A DNA stretch of 64,000 bases from Asterias rubens (lineage: Eukaryota > Echinodermata > Asteroidea > Forcipulatida > Asteriidae), in contig NC_047083.1 in assembly GCF_902459465.1 (NCBI RefSeq), forward strand, positions 1,490,501 to 1,554,500. Direction: 5' to 3'. Shown piece after piece: positions 21,941-47,234 of the stretch (the stretch's first letter is position 1; every line of letters starts with the position of its first letter). The notes under the pieces were generated by a model. It ran no database searches. It saw nothing but the letters and a program-made list of their open reading frames with translations, and was not told where the DNA came from. A program made the position numbers and the translations under genes.

Positions 21941-23797
21941 TGGAAAGTTAGTTGGCGATCGACGGGGCAGCTTGAATTTAAAACATGAAATACTACAGTG
22001 CCTTCATGCACAGTCAGAGTGTCATTGTGGTGTGCTTTTTAATAGTGTAGACCAAACGTTATTATAAATGCTATAGATTCTGTTTTGCACTCTGACGGCT
22101 GCCTGTATTATTTTGTTGTTTGTGACTTTGTTCCGGGTAGGCTACATCCGTGAACTTGCGTGCCCATTACTGTGGTTTTGAATCATTGGTCATGTGCTAA
22201 TGTGTATTTGAAATCTTGCCAATTCATCAAGGATCTGTCGCAAATTGCATATACCACTTCCATGTTCTTTTTTTATTTTTTAATTTTTTTTATTAACATT
22301 GGCCCTTGCCTAGTTTCAAGAATCTTGTATTCACAGGTTGTGAAGATGTGGTGTGTTTAAATTTGTTTTTAGTTGAAACCAAGTTCATAATAATAACGAA
22401 ATACTATTAGTCCCCGATGATACGATGACACGATTGGGATTTCGCACTTCTCTGCTTTGTGATTGGGTCTTGTTTCGAATTTTCCCGATTTTTTAGAAGA
22501 AAGAAATTGCCTATGAGTATGATTGTAGTCTAATAAAAAAATGATAAAATGAAACTGACCCTGCAGAGATTTCGTGAGTGTCGTGTTCAATTCGTGCAAA
22601 CCAACGGACATGACTTTCAGCTCGATGAATCTGTGCTCTAACCCCTAGCCGGCCCTATGGCCTGAACTAAACAGATACAATGACACACCCGCGCATGCGT
22701 CAACACTGTGTACATGTACGTATTGGGAAAAACCTGGGATTTCCCAGATGTGCAATATTTACTTAGTGCTGGTAGGCTGTATGAATTAGCGGCTTACATC
22801 AACGACTACGGCTTCCCGCGTCATCATGCGTTATAGTATAAAGTACTTCCTTATCCACAAACTTAGCAACAGACGTAGCCGTAACTGTATTCGGCAATTC
22901 GGAGCACTTGCATCTTTTCCCTGGAGACCATGTAGAAATATTTTCGATACCATGTGGACATATTTTTAAAAATGGCAAAAACTAAAAGATTGTCCATAAG
23001 AGACTTTGTAAAGATTGGGATCCTGCACAAAGAAAATGTGTACAAAGTCTATACGGGGAAAATGTTCAGTACAGCTTACTGTGACAAAGGGAAAATAACA
23101 ATCCACATGGATACATATTTCAGTCTTCTACAATTGCATACCTCATACCTCATACTCTTATGTGTGCTAGAACGAACTTATATTATAACACACTGTTGTG
23201 ATACATGTTCATGACTGAATTGAACACCGTACTATTTTATTTCTTGCTCCATGTTATGAGTGACTTTCTACGCTTATACTTTCTACGGTTACTACAAATA
23301 CGCAGACAGAAAAAAACTTGTTATTGTGCATTCTGCATAAACGTTCAGATTAAAGAGTTCGGCAACATGACCTTTTGTTGATACAAACACTAGTAACTGA
23401 AAATATCCCTGCAAATTATCATCGAGTCATTATATGAACCTACCTTTAGCACCACGCCTCTTTTTAAATGGTTGCCGTACGCCTACGCCGTAATGTTGCA
23501 CTGCAAACCATGAATAACATGTACTGAACATGTACAATAATAGAAGTACATGTATAGCTGCCTACATTAACTTGCACATGGATATCTGCCTGTGCATAAA
23601 CAGTATACAGATCTACACGTAAACCGGTCGAGGGCGAAAGGTCAAACTTGTGCATGATATTAAATGTCTGTATGGATAGTCAATTTTGTATGAGACGCCT
23701 CATCTGGCAAAAAGTACGGTGACATGTTTTGATAAATGTCACCACTTTAAATAAATATACAGCCTTCTGTCAATTTCTCACTACAGACAAATGACCA

Positions 23798-24020
23798 GGG
23801 CCCAATTTCATAGAGCTGCTTAGCATGAAATTTTTGCCTCGATAAAAACAGAATTACCAACCAAATTTTCACGTGATTGTCAGGATAAGCAAACGAAAGC
23901 TGAACACCAGTAACAAGCAATATGCAACAACTGAAAATTTGGTTGTTAATCCTGTTTTTATCAAGGAACAAATGTCATGCTAAGCAAATGTTTGTGCTTA
24001 GCAGCTCTATTTGGTCCTGT
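23798..24020. mobile_element. MITE family D
   Basis: CAGGGCCCAATTTCATAGAGC at the left. The right end is partly lost (TTAGCAGCTCTATTTGG). Internal inverted arms (AATTACCAACCAAATTTTC and AAATTTGGTTGTTAATCC) are present. Confidence 0.8.
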
Positions 24021-24159
24021 TCCAGTTAGCAGTGTTGGAATGGAGTTGGGGGTTGTTTCCTTGGCCCTGATGACAATTTTGCTGACTGTCAGTGTCCGTT
24101 GAAAACTTTGGTTTACACAGTCTACAAATAAAAGAGGGTTTGTTTTTATACTAATTTTA

Positions 24160-24400
24160 TTGGGGTGTTGCGTATAGGTGTCTGACGGTTGTTTGTGTGT
24201 TTACGTGCTGATGGGGTGTTTGTTTAGGTGCTGATGGGGTGTTTATTTTATGTTAATTTTTTTTTTTTTATGTTGTTTTTATGTTTTTGTTTAACTATTT
24301 AACTGAGTGTTTGTTTATGCTTGTTCAGTTGTTGAGGTGTTGGTTTTTTTGCTTATGTATTGGGGTATTTGTTTGATTGTTTGTTTTCTTTTGTTGGGGG
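24160..24400. repeat. G/T-rich degenerate minisatellite
   Basis: Loose repeats of GGGGTGTTTGTTTA and TGTTTGTTT. A similar tract occurs at 53721-53830 in PR2. No coding potential. Confidence 0.6.
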
Positions 24401-25313
24401 AAGTTATGAACTCACACAAAATCTATAAAAAGTCACCTACGTTCTCCGATCGAATTTGAAGATTTCTCCCCTAGTTAAAGTTGAAAAACACAAAACAACA
24501 GTCGGTATATCCTTTGTCTTCCTACAAGAAATATAATTCGAAAATTTTTGGCCTTGGACACACTTGAAGGGTCGTTCAAGAGATTCCAGCATTGGGCCCT
24601 CTGGACTGAAATCATAACAAGAAATGAAAATTTAAAAACTTATTTCTGAAACATACTTTAAAGAAACCTAAGACCTCCTTTTATGTCAGGGTTATAAAAA
24701 GTAACCAACATCCACCCCCGGCTCACCTCCTCGCCATACGGCAAGGTATTGTTTTTCAAGCGTTACCTCCTCCCCAAACGAGACCCGACACCGCGGGTTC
24801 GAACACCTAGAATGCAAACACTGATCACGAGGATGACGACACATGGGTATAGGATGTATCGCTATACTGGTATGAGTTACACTTTAGGTCGGGTTCCTAA
24901 TCGATGCACAACGTGTGACAGTCTTTCATAAAAAGAGTTAATACTTATATTTATAAGACATCTGAATCGTTGTCAAATTTTGACAAAAAGTAACTTCAGT
25001 GTCGCCCTCAAATGGAAAATTTGTAGCTGTGTGGGGCTCACATCCGGCCGGGAATAACATTTTTACCTGGAATGCTGACTTTGAAACTTGGTTTCCGTTG
25101 GATTTGATATTAACGTAACCGAGAGAGTTATGCACAAAGTGACCGAATACGGAGAAAATCCCTAGTGATCAAGATAAGGGTTCTTGAGCAGTGGAGTCAT
25201 TTACTCACCATCAGCAGAAAACCATCATTGGTGCAGCTCGTCTCGGAGTATTGTTCCTCTTAAAGTCGCGACCTCGAAAGCTGATCATCAAGGTTTTACG
25301 ACGCTCTTGAAAA

Positions 25314-28300
25314 ATGAGCGTGACGGAGACGAAAGGCTACCGGGAGGGAGGCTGGGGTTGGCCCGTTGTATTTTCCGTCTTCCTGTCCCAGTTTATACTC
25401 TACGGAAACCTCAAAGCAACCGGTGTTCTCATCACTCATATCCACCAGGATTACAAAACCAGTCTGTGGACGATTGGTCTGATTAATTCACTCTATTATG
25501 CGATGCAGTTTTTACTGTGTAAGTTTTTGGAAAGGTTTGCGGTAACACCATGTTTAATGGCTACACTGTAAAAAAAAAAATAAAAAAAAACCCGTAAAAT
25601 TTAAGGTGCTTACTGGCAAGCTATATGGTGCCAGGTACAGTGCAGTGGAAGTTTTGTAACTTGTGCCTTGAAGGGGTTGTTTGCAAAACTTCCACTGTGA
25701 AATTTACTGCACTTTACCTAGTTGCCAGGTAAAGCACCTTAATTTTTACGTTTTTTTTTTTATTTTTATATATTTTTTTACAGTGATCTATAAATGAGTT
25801 GGGGTGGTTCTGAAAAGAACCGTTGGTTGTATTTGAATATTGTGTATTAATTTTGTTGTGCATGTTTTGTTATTGCTGTCTTAAGCCTTGGAGAAAGAAT
25901 TTTTTTATTTTTTTTAAATTTTCATTTATACCATCGGCCCATTATATTTGGTCGGCAAGTTGTTTGCAACAGCTACTTTTATTTTCTTACTTTTTTTTTT
26001 TAACTACAAATAATTTGTCATTGTGTGTACTTTTTCAGAATGCTTTAATCATTAGGGTGTGGGTCAAGCAGCCGACTCACGAAACGCTAGGATTAATCTC
26101 GGGCTAGGACGAGTAACCCGTCATAATTTAAGATGGGTTCAATGCGTCCTACGTCTATGGATGCAGAACTGAACTTGTCCAAAGATTAAATCTAAAGCTA
26201 GAAAGAGTTTGGTGAAATCGTCGGCTGGGAAAACCTCGTCATATTCTTTTCTCAGACCATTATTCAAAAATAAGAACTGTGCCGCCCAAACACAGTTTAC
26301 CCGTAAAACAATCTGCCTTCCGACCGCGCCCAGTGGATCCAGCAGTACATCGCCACGGAGTGATAAGACGCCACTATAGACGTAGTGACCTCTGACGTCA
26401 CACGAAAACCATAACATGATTCGCGCGCATACCGCCGGGCAAAACCTTTGTGTTTTGGCAGCCAGCTAGAAAGAGTACGCAATCTTACAATGATCGACTA
26501 CGCAACTCGGTGCCCGGCGAAACATGACGTATAATATAGTGTTTTGTCAACAGAGGGCGGTTTGAATGTAAACATAGGTCACATCGTCTATGTTAAGCCC
26601 TTTTCACACTGTATCCCCGTGGAATACATCCCCGGTGATGCCTCGGGTCTTTTTTACCCCATGGTTTACCCCGACGCACTTACTTTCACACTGTATCCCT
26701 ATTTCACGGGGTTCTGGTCGCACGTTCCAAGAACACTTATAGAGGTTTTTTTTGTCAGGAGTAGGGGTGGGTGGCTATTCCCCGGGCAGACAGAGGGCAG
26801 ACCAGGGGTAAAGCAATCACAGTGTGAAAAGGGTGACCGTTATTTCCAGGGGGCAACCCCAGGAGTAGTAATGTGAAAAGGGTTTTATTGTTGTTTTAAA
26901 GAAAGTATTTTTGTTTTATTCAGCACCATTTCCTGTGGCCGTCTCCCATCGGGTCGGTGTCCGTCCAGTCATTGTAACTGGTGGTATCTTGAGTGGTCTT
27001 GGACTCGCCATCGCATCGCAGAGTCACAGTGTCCCCGTCTTAGCTGTTGCCATGGTTGCACTTGCAGGTAAACAAAAATAATATTTAACTCAAAAACTCA
27101 CAAAAAGGCCGTGTCCGAAACGGAGTCTTCGGCTACAGTTACGGCTACTGTAGTTCTCCTTTCCTTTAAAATGGGTAATCTTGACGCTAGGTGGCAGCAT
27201 ATTAACTGATATTTTAATATCATTTATAAGCTGTCACCGACGATCAGAGCATACTGATCGAAACGTCGAGTTAATCCAACGGTTCTTTTCAGAACCACCC
27301 CAACTCATTTAGAGATTGTTATTACATGGTGTTACCGCAAACTCTTCTATATCTTATTTCCACCATGCAAAGTTTCAAATCCTACTTAACAATTTAACTA
27401 TTCACTTCACAGGAATGTTTTTAAGAGCTGGTAGTTAAAGTCTCCATTTTGCTTTAAGACTCTATCTAATGGGAGACTTTTGGGACGCTTGGTGGCAGCA
27501 GACTTACCAGGTAAAATCAATTGTTCTCGGTAATGTGCGTGTGCTCAGAACTACGTAAACAATTGAAATTTACCTGGTAAGTCTGCTGCCACCTAGCGTT
27601 CCAAAGTCTCCCATTGAATGTTATCTTTTCCGAAAGTGTTTGTGTTTGATTTCTTCAACTATTAATCTGGCTCTTTGATTGATCAGGTACGGGTGCAGCG
27701 TGTGTGAAGGAACCACTGTTTTCCCAGATGGCCCTCTACTTTCACGAGAAGTACGCCTTCGTATCATTCCTTGCTAAGATGGGTGCCCCGTTCGGAATGA
27801 TGGTCTACGGTCCAGCAACGCAAGCACTGACTGAATACTACGGTTGGCGTGGAGCTCTGCTCATCCTCGCCGGGCTGAGCTTCAATCTCACGGTATGCGG
27901 TTTGCTCATTTGCCGCTCATCAAGCTCAAGATTCAAACGAGCGCCCTCTGTTGCCCTAAGGATGTCGGATTATCAAGACTTGGACAGGTTAGATGAGGAA
28001 GATAGGAGGCTTTATTATTGCTGCAGTCAGTTAATCTCAACCATGGGATTAGCTGTATTTAAAGACGTACGGTTCATACTTATAACTATGATAAAGCTGT
28101 TCAGCGGATTCGGCTATGCTGGGATTGTCATCTACATGGTTCCGAACGCGTTGTCTCTAGGGCTAGACGCGCACCAGTCCTCCTTCGATACAACAGCGTG
28201 GGGAATTGGCAACCTTCTCGGGCTCTCCTTCGCTACGTTGGTGATGCACACAAAAGTGCTATCCGAATGTTCAGTGATGGGGATTGGGACAAGTCTAGCT

Positions 28301-28894
28301 GTCATTGGATATGTGCTGGATCCTTTTATCGCATCCTTTGTAGGGCAGATGGTCGTGACTGCCATTATAGGGGCCGGGACAGAGAGTCTGTTCCTAGTCT
28401 CCATTATATTAACCCGGTACCTGACTAATGCTGATAACAGAGTGGTCTTTCTTTACACGTGGCAAAACTTCATCACAGGACTGTCTTACCCCGTCTCTGG
28501 ATTTGTATCAGGTGAGATATTCATTCATGCTAAGCACAAACATTTGCTTAGCATGACATTTCATCTTTGTTCAAAGTAGGATTACCAACCAAATTTTCAT
28601 TTTTTGCATATTGCTTGATACTGGTATCCAGCTGCTGAAAGTCACGAGGAAACTTGGTATAATCTAGTGTCTTGAAAAGGCGTATAATTGAAGGCCCGTT
28701 GAAATGATCAAAACACCAACCCAATGAACATTCATAGTTTAAATAACGCATTTTCTCGTTTTACAGGATATCTGTTCGAGATAACTGGAGACTTCAAGGT
28801 TACCTTCTTTGTGTATAGCGGCACAATGCTAGTAACGGGAATTAGTATCATACTGTACTATGTTTACACCAACTATAAGAAGTCAGCCAAATAA
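25314..28894 (+). CDS. Monocarboxylate-transporter-like MFS protein (SLC16 family)
   Basis: A polytopic membrane carrier, by family expected to move monocarboxylates or similar small metabolites across the plasma membrane. The substrate is not predictable here. Four exons: 25314-25518, 26924-27067, 27687-28511, 28767-28894, GT/AG, in frame, 434 codons (433 aa). The N terminus carries EGGWGWPVVF, which matches the conserved SLC16 motif [D/E]G[G/S][W/F][G/A]W before the first membrane helix. Exon 2 gives the loop after helix 2 (SHRVGVRPVIVTGG). Exon 3 contains the helix-5 region (YFHEKYAFVSFLAKMG), a cytoplasmic loop of about 40 residues rich in Asp and Glu, and about six further helices. The stop is at 28892-28894. 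A plausible AATAAA lies at 29694-29699. It is the only non-receptor gene in the window and lies between the two oppositely oriented halves of the receptor cluster. The length is at the short end of the usual 430-520. Confidence 0.93.
25564..25785. mobile_element. Foldback MITE with CACTGTAAAAA ends
   Basis: CACTGTAAAAAAAAAA at the left and TTTTTTTACAGTG at the right, with inner arms TTAAGGTGCTTACTGGCAA and TGCCAGGTAAAGCACCTTAA and CAGTGGAAGTTTTG and CAAAACTTCCACTG. Intron 1 of the transporter. Confidence 0.8.
26068..26215. mobile_element. MITE with CAGCCGA...TCGGCTGG ends
   Basis: CAGCCGACTCACGAAACGC at the left is mirrored by GGTGAAATCGTCGGCTGG at the right. Related material occurs at about 33428-33612 and 57468-58063. 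Intron 1 of the transporter. Confidence 0.65.
26596..26890. mobile_element. MITE with CCCTTTTCACACTG ends
   Basis: AAGCCCTTTTCACACTGTATCC at the left is mirrored by ATCACAGTGTGAAAAGGG at about 26816 and again by ATGTGAAAAGGG at about 26871. Intron 1 of the transporter. Confidence 0.68.
27468..27617. mobile_element. MITE with GGGAGACTTT ends
   Basis: AATGGGAGACTTTTGGGACGC and GCGTTCCAAAGTCTCCCATT are inverted ends. Inner arms TGGCAGCAGACTTACCAGG and CCTGGTAAGTCTGCTGCCA are nearly perfect. Intron 2 of the transporter. Confidence 0.88.
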
Positions 28895-29081
28895 GCTTGT
28901 CAACAACATGAGGTCACTGTCTTCTCAAAGGTCACTTCCGCATAGAAGTCATCACAGAGAGAATAGGGTCAAGGGTCATAGGAACGAATTCATAAACGTT
29001 CAACTTATTCGAGCTATCCTAAAGGACATGCATTATAATGAGGTCATTACACCATTCAGAATGGTTCACCATTGATCTTGG

Positions 29082-29240
29082 CCCAATTTCATTGTTGCTG
29101 AAGAAGAAAAAACGCTTAAAATTTATATGAACAGGATACCAGCCACAGATTGTACACATGTCATGGTAGTTTAGTTTCCTAAATGTTTTAAGCATAATGT
29201 TTGTGTGCTTCAGCTACTTTTTAAATGTCATAGAGCTGCT
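29082..29240. mobile_element. MITE family D remnant
   Basis: GGCCCAATTTCATTG at the left, TGTCATAGAGCTGC at the right, with GAACAGGATACCAGCCA inside. It is shorter than the other copies. Confidence 0.6.
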
Positions 29241-29400
29241 TAAAAGCATTGAGCCATCTTGAATACACCTGTCCTTTCAAGAACATTTTTCCTACCTGGA
29301 GTGGTGTCTTCCACAAGACATCAAATAATTATCGGCTCAATGCACACGCATGCTCAGGGAACCAAGCTTTGCTTCTTAATGGGTCCCTTCACAGGTTCAT

Positions 29401-29570
29401 TAGTCTTGGTGCAAGACGTTTCTCGTTTCCCTTTTCACGCACACCGCGGCCAATTCACCAACAGCGCCCGCACCGACTCAATCCGCACCGACTCACGGTG
29501 CGGGCGCTGTTGGTGAATTGGCCGCGGTGTGCGTGAAAAGGGAAACGAGAAACGTCTTGCACCAAGACTA
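29401..29570. mobile_element. 170-bp perfect palindrome MITE with 9-bp target duplication
   Basis: The arms are about 75 bp and seem perfectly inverted: TAGTCTTGGTGCAAGACG at the left end and CGTCTTGCACCAAGACTA at the right end. The loop is about 20 bp. The 9 bases CAGGTTCAT occur directly at 29392-29400 and 29571-29579. Long arms with a 9-bp duplication are typical of Mutator-like elements. The assignment is inference. Confidence 0.9.
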
Positions 29571-29944
29571 CAGGTTCATAAATGACCATGCTTAATCTTT
29601 ATTTAATTAATCTTATCAAACAACTTTTTATCTCCAAACTTCAAATTTACATTGCCTTTGATTTGAGATTGATTTCGATTTAGTCACTGTGGAAATAAAC
29701 TGAGTGATTGATTGGCTGATAACATTTTTAGTTTGGTCACCGGTGTGGCAGGATATTCTGTGAACTCTATTTTCACTTCAGTCTCGAAACCTAAATCGAA
29801 GAGTTCAATCTAAACTGAATATTTATTCCATAGCGTCAGTGGTTTAGACAGTACTGGTTTGAGAACGAAGGGATACAAACGAATGATTAATAAGGAAACA
29901 AGTTTTATATGTCAGAGTTTGCTTTCATTCATTTCGAATCAAAG

Positions 29945-43100
<13,156 letters not shown>

Positions 43101-43584
43101 GACGCCGTGGCAGAATGAAATATCGACAAAAAGTGGGAACAAACACCCAAACCCTTAAATTGTACAGAGCAAAATTATAAACTGTGTTTTTCTTTGAGGG
43201 GGGGGGGGGATCCACCCCTTAAACGCAGAACAGCAGAAGTGGGAGCAACTCCGCCCTCTATAAGCTAGTTAAACATAATATACGAACGCGTATGGACTGG
43301 ACGGGATATGCACGTTAATAATAAACTCCACAACATTTTTTTTTGTACATCATTGTAATAATATAAAGTGGGAGGGGATCCGCCCCCCTGAATGGCAAAC
43401 TTAGATACAAAAGCAAACGGGAAATCTTACGAGACTAATGCACAAAACAATCATCGTTTTGTGCTAAAATCGTTTTTTTTTTCAGCCAACACCTTTGACG
43501 CAAAATGGCAGTGTAAAATAAATGTTGGTTATTTATGTTTGCCATCGGTATGACCAACTCTGGTCTTCAGTGTTTGACTCAAAC

Positions 43585-43690
43585 TCTTGTATTTCTGACC
43601 AGTTGAGTGTATGGGGTTCGAGTCCCAGTCCTGACACTCGTGTCCTTAAGCAAGACACCTATACTACACCATATAATACTTAATTAATAC
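43585..43690 (+). mobile_element. tRNA-related SINE fragment
   Basis: GGGGTTCGAGTCCCAGTCC is a Pol III B box, followed by GTGTCCTTAAGCAAGACACC. A similar B-box context is at 5625-5658 (minus). The 5' half is degraded. Confidence 0.6.
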
Positions 43691-43826
43691 ACTGAAACAT
43701 CATTTAGGAAAAACATGAACACACGAACTGTTGGACTCTGATTATGGTGGTATGCCTAACCCCATGTAAAGCATAATACATGTAGTCAGTTTTACTAACA
43801 GCTGTGCAACCTCAGTCCACTGCAAT

Positions 43827-43974
43827 AGGAGACTTTCCAACGCTAGGCGGCAGCAGACATACCGGGTAAATTTCCATTGTTTACGTAGTTCTGAACATGC
43901 GCATAATTCTGAGAACAATGGATTTACCCGGTAAGTCTGCTGCCCTCTATCGTCCCAGAAAGTCTCCCATTGAA
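43827..43974. mobile_element. MITE with GGAGACTTTCC ends
   Basis: Nearly identical to 7553-7706, including GTTCTGAACATGCGCATAAT in the loop, so both copies are recent. The left end is CAATAGGAGACTTTCC and the right end AAGTCTCCCATTG. Confidence 0.88.
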
Positions 43975-44463
43975 TTTAACACCCGATGTTACTGGTTAGA
44001 GCTCGATTTTCATTTAACCTCTGAAGTGAATAATTATAAATTTTCAATGCATTCGACCGAGTTTTTTTCTTCTTCTCGGTATTTTAATGAAAGTGTTTAG
44101 ATATTCAGGAAATAAGATATGCAGAAGTACATTTATGAATATAAAGTTAACAGAGTGTGCATGTTTTTGGGTTGCCTGTTTTTGTTTAACCTAATCTGTA
44201 ATAATATGTGCACTGGATGCAAATTCTCATAAGAATTGTTGTGCAGTGTTCGAATAACAACACAGGGAGAAGTTCATACGTGGTTTAGTTACAGATTGGT
44301 TTCGTGAGCGTACAAACTGCGAGCGTCATGTGCGTCATGTTTAAAAGGCGCGTATATTTTTTAAGTACGTCAATCAAGTCGAACGTACGGTTTTCCTAGC
44401 GCGGACAGACGCGAATGGGCAGTCGCGTACGTAACTGAGCGCACACGCCGAATGTAAAAAAAA

Positions 44464-44829
44464 TGTAGTCTGGTTCCCTGACCAAAGATTCTTTGACGTC
44501 TCTTGTTAAAAATCTTAGCCCAGGTATCACCCACGGTTCAAAAAAAAGCATGACGCAACTTGTCAGGGTCGGGGGTCATCTCCAAGGAAACCATGTCTGC
44601 ACGTACTACTAATTGCGATAACGTAACCCTCCTCCCAACGGCCGCCAGACCGGAGGGTTACGAGATTATTTTGATCGTCAATTAATGACAATCTGGTTCA
44701 ACACGTATAATTTCGACAGCTAGTCACCAGATTTTGCCCTATTTTTACCACTTTTAAAAATCATGAAACTTAATCCTCATCTCCGACTAGAGCCTAGTCG
44801 GAGATTTTTGGGTCTGGGAGCCAGACTAA
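44464..44829. mobile_element. Foldback element with GTCTGG ends
   Basis: TGTAGTCTGGTTCCCTGACC at the left and GGTCTGGGAGCCAGACTA at the right form imperfect inverted ends. CTCCGACTAGAGCCTAGTCGGAG is an inner hairpin near the right end. Another inverted pair (TAACCCTCC and GGAGGGTTA) lies at 44625-44661. Confidence 0.65.
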
Positions 44830-45708
44830 AAAAACCGCGGCTATGTAAATTAAAATCGTTCCGTAGTCACGCAACACATCAAACATGTCGGCGCCCAGAG
44901 GGTGGCTTCAAAACGCGGAGCAAGTTAGCGCTCTAGTCAATATATATAGCTCTATGGTCTCGCTTTTGTTCGGATGCATTGGTATGCGAACTGCATTTTC
45001 AACTTATTACGACCCAAAGCACACTACACGCATGTTTCTCTGTCATAACAATGGCAGCACAATAAACATTAATACGCAAAGAATTCAGTTCAACGTTATC
45101 AACGTTCAAAGTGCAGCATACATTATGTGCGTGGGTGCGCCTATGTGGGTTTTTTTAACGAGCAGCGAGCAAATTTCTTTTGAACCCTTTTTAAAGGTAG
45201 AATTGCGCGCCACTTTTTTGTATTAGTTTATAGTCGCCATTTTAACTCCACTGTACCAAGAAATACAATTCAAACTGGTTTTTAATTTATCTGTCGTATT
45301 ATTTGTATATCTGTTTATGATTAATGAATAAAACAAACAAACCACCAGGAACAAAATCCCATTGAACCCAACTGAATTTTATTTATATATTTATTTATTT
45401 CCTTTATTTACCCAGGGTGAGCCATACCAGTAAAAAAACTGGTTTCCATTTGGGCCCTGCGAACAAACTAACATGTTAAAAGTAAACATAAAATCACATG
45501 ATAAAATTACGATATAAAAATTACGTAAAATATTTAAGAATGTTACGGAAAATTTAAAGCAATATTAACAAAAAATTTGAGTAATAAAAAAAAATAATCC
45601 CAACTGAATCCGTTTGAACCCTTTCTTAAAACAATGCATTGAAACCCCATTTAAAAAAAATCAATTGAACATTTTCTGAAAATATTTTTTCAGCTATGGC
45701 ATCTTTAA

Positions 45709-46075
45709 AGCCATTGGACCCTTTCGGTTCAGAAAAAAAAATAAAAGTTCACAGATTTACAAATAACTTACAGGGTTTAGAGAAGGCAATGGTGAAAGAC
45801 TTCTCTTGAAATATTATTCCATGAAATGCTTTACTTTTTGAGAAAACAGCAAAACAATATAAATCGTCGTTAACGAGAATTACGGATTTATTTTAAACAC
45901 ATGCCATGACACGGCGAAACGCGCGGAAACAAGGGTGGGTTTTTCCGTTGTTTTCTCCCGACTCCGATGACCGATTGGAGCCTAAATTTTCACAGGTTTG
46001 TTATTTGATATAGAAGTTGTGGTACACAAAGTGTGGGCCTTGGACAACACTGTTTACCGAAAGGGTCCAATGGCT
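45709..46075. mobile_element. TTAA-flanked transposon, family C, complete
   Basis: TTAA at 45705-45708 and 46076-46079 brackets AGCCATTGGACCCTTTCGG and CCGAAAGGGTCCAATGGCT, perfectly inverted ends of 19 bp. There is no coding capacity. A second complete copy is at 60863-61208. Confidence 0.9.
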
Positions 46076-46734
46076 TTAAGGTGGGGAAGTCCCTTTTTGT
46101 TGAAGCGACATCATTGTTTGGTGTGTTGAGCTAATGGTAATACCGCTATTTTGCTTCAAAGTCAAACGTTTCAACCATTACACAGTTTTCAACGTGAGTA
46201 TGATGATAAGTTTAACAGTACTGTTGCCATTTGTACTTATAGGCTTGCTATAGTTAATGATGTATGTATATTTAAAACTACATCGAGAACACTGAGCCAT
46301 CCAAATGTTCGGCGGCCAGTTGGATATTTGATCAGTCCTAGTGCACGCTCATGCTCTATGCTCATACAAAGGCAGTGCACTGGGATGGGCTGATAAAAAA
46401 AAACAGACATGCGTATGCGTGTATACATGCGCATATACCATTCATCTGACCTTATGGCCCCCGGTCGATCGATTCGACTATCAGTATTATTGTGGCTCTT
46501 CTATAAAACAGCCATGAAAGGATGATCTCAAATATATAGATATTACAGTTTTCTAATAGCTGGGGTCCATAGGAAACATACAAAAAATACAACGAATCTT
46601 TTACCTCGCGTTAAAACTTGGTAAAAATGGTTTTTCTCCAGAACGCTCCAAGCCAAATTTCTGAAAAAGGCGGGGTAAAATGAACCATTAAATCATGGCG
46701 CGTGACGTCATCGGTGGCTAAATTATGGAATTAT

Positions 46735-47234
46735 AATAATAATAATAATAATAATAATGAAAACTTATAAAGCGCACAAATCCACAGAAGTGCTCATGGC
46801 GCTAAAATACAAACAATAGCATTAATTAATATACAATAACAACAACACAAATTAAAATGTAAACCTAAGTTGAGAGAAATCTAGAACATGTGGTATAGAA
46901 TACAATAATACAAATGCAATATTTAAGAAAAAACATCCTAAAAGGTAACAAAAATAACAATAATTAAACTATTGAATCAAATTTCTGTTTGAAGAGATGT
47001 GTTTTCAGTTGTTTTTTAAATTGGGTCAAAGAAACGGATGATTTTACTAGTGCAGGCAGTTTGTTCCATAGACGAGGGGCAGCATGTGAAAAAGATCGGT
47101 CTCCCCATGAATGTTTGGAAATGGGCTCAATAAGGAGGCTAGAATTATAAGGTTTGTTATTTTATGCATATGTTGAGAAACACCAAGTGAGAAGACTGGT
47201 CTTTGACAGTTACCAATAGTGTCCACTGTCTTTA
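46735..47234. repeat. AAT microsatellite and dispersed repeat
   Basis: AAT units at about 46735-46759, then a stretch with AAGCGCACAAATCC and TTTGTTCCATAGACGAGGGGC. It ends against a family A repeat fragment (47150-47234). It looks like an old interspersed repeat. The class is not recognised. Confidence 0.5.

Larger units (their letters stand above)
21507..25313. other. Divergent intergenic region between PR1 and the transporter
   Basis: No coding exon could be supported. PR1 starts leftward at 21506 and the transporter starts rightward at 25314, so both promoters should lie here. It holds two family D MITEs (21693-21940, 23798-24020) and a G/T-rich tract (about 24160-24400). Small reading frames here have no recognisable motif. 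Confidence 0.6.
28895..29944. other. Transporter 3' region and RTK2 5' region
   Basis: Contains the transporter 3' UTR (AATAAA at 29694-29699), a family D remnant (29082-29240) and a perfect palindromic MITE (29401-29570). The RTK2 start codon follows at 29945, leaving roughly 240 bases for its promoter and 5' UTR. Confidence 0.65.

Noticed and set aside
22369-22611. Minus-strand 80-codon frame
   Set aside because: No recognisable domain and no neighbouring exon in phase.
44885-45226. 113-codon frame with ATG
   Set aside because: No signal peptide, domain or splice context recognised, and the neighbourhood is repeat-rich. It could be real but there is no positive evidence.
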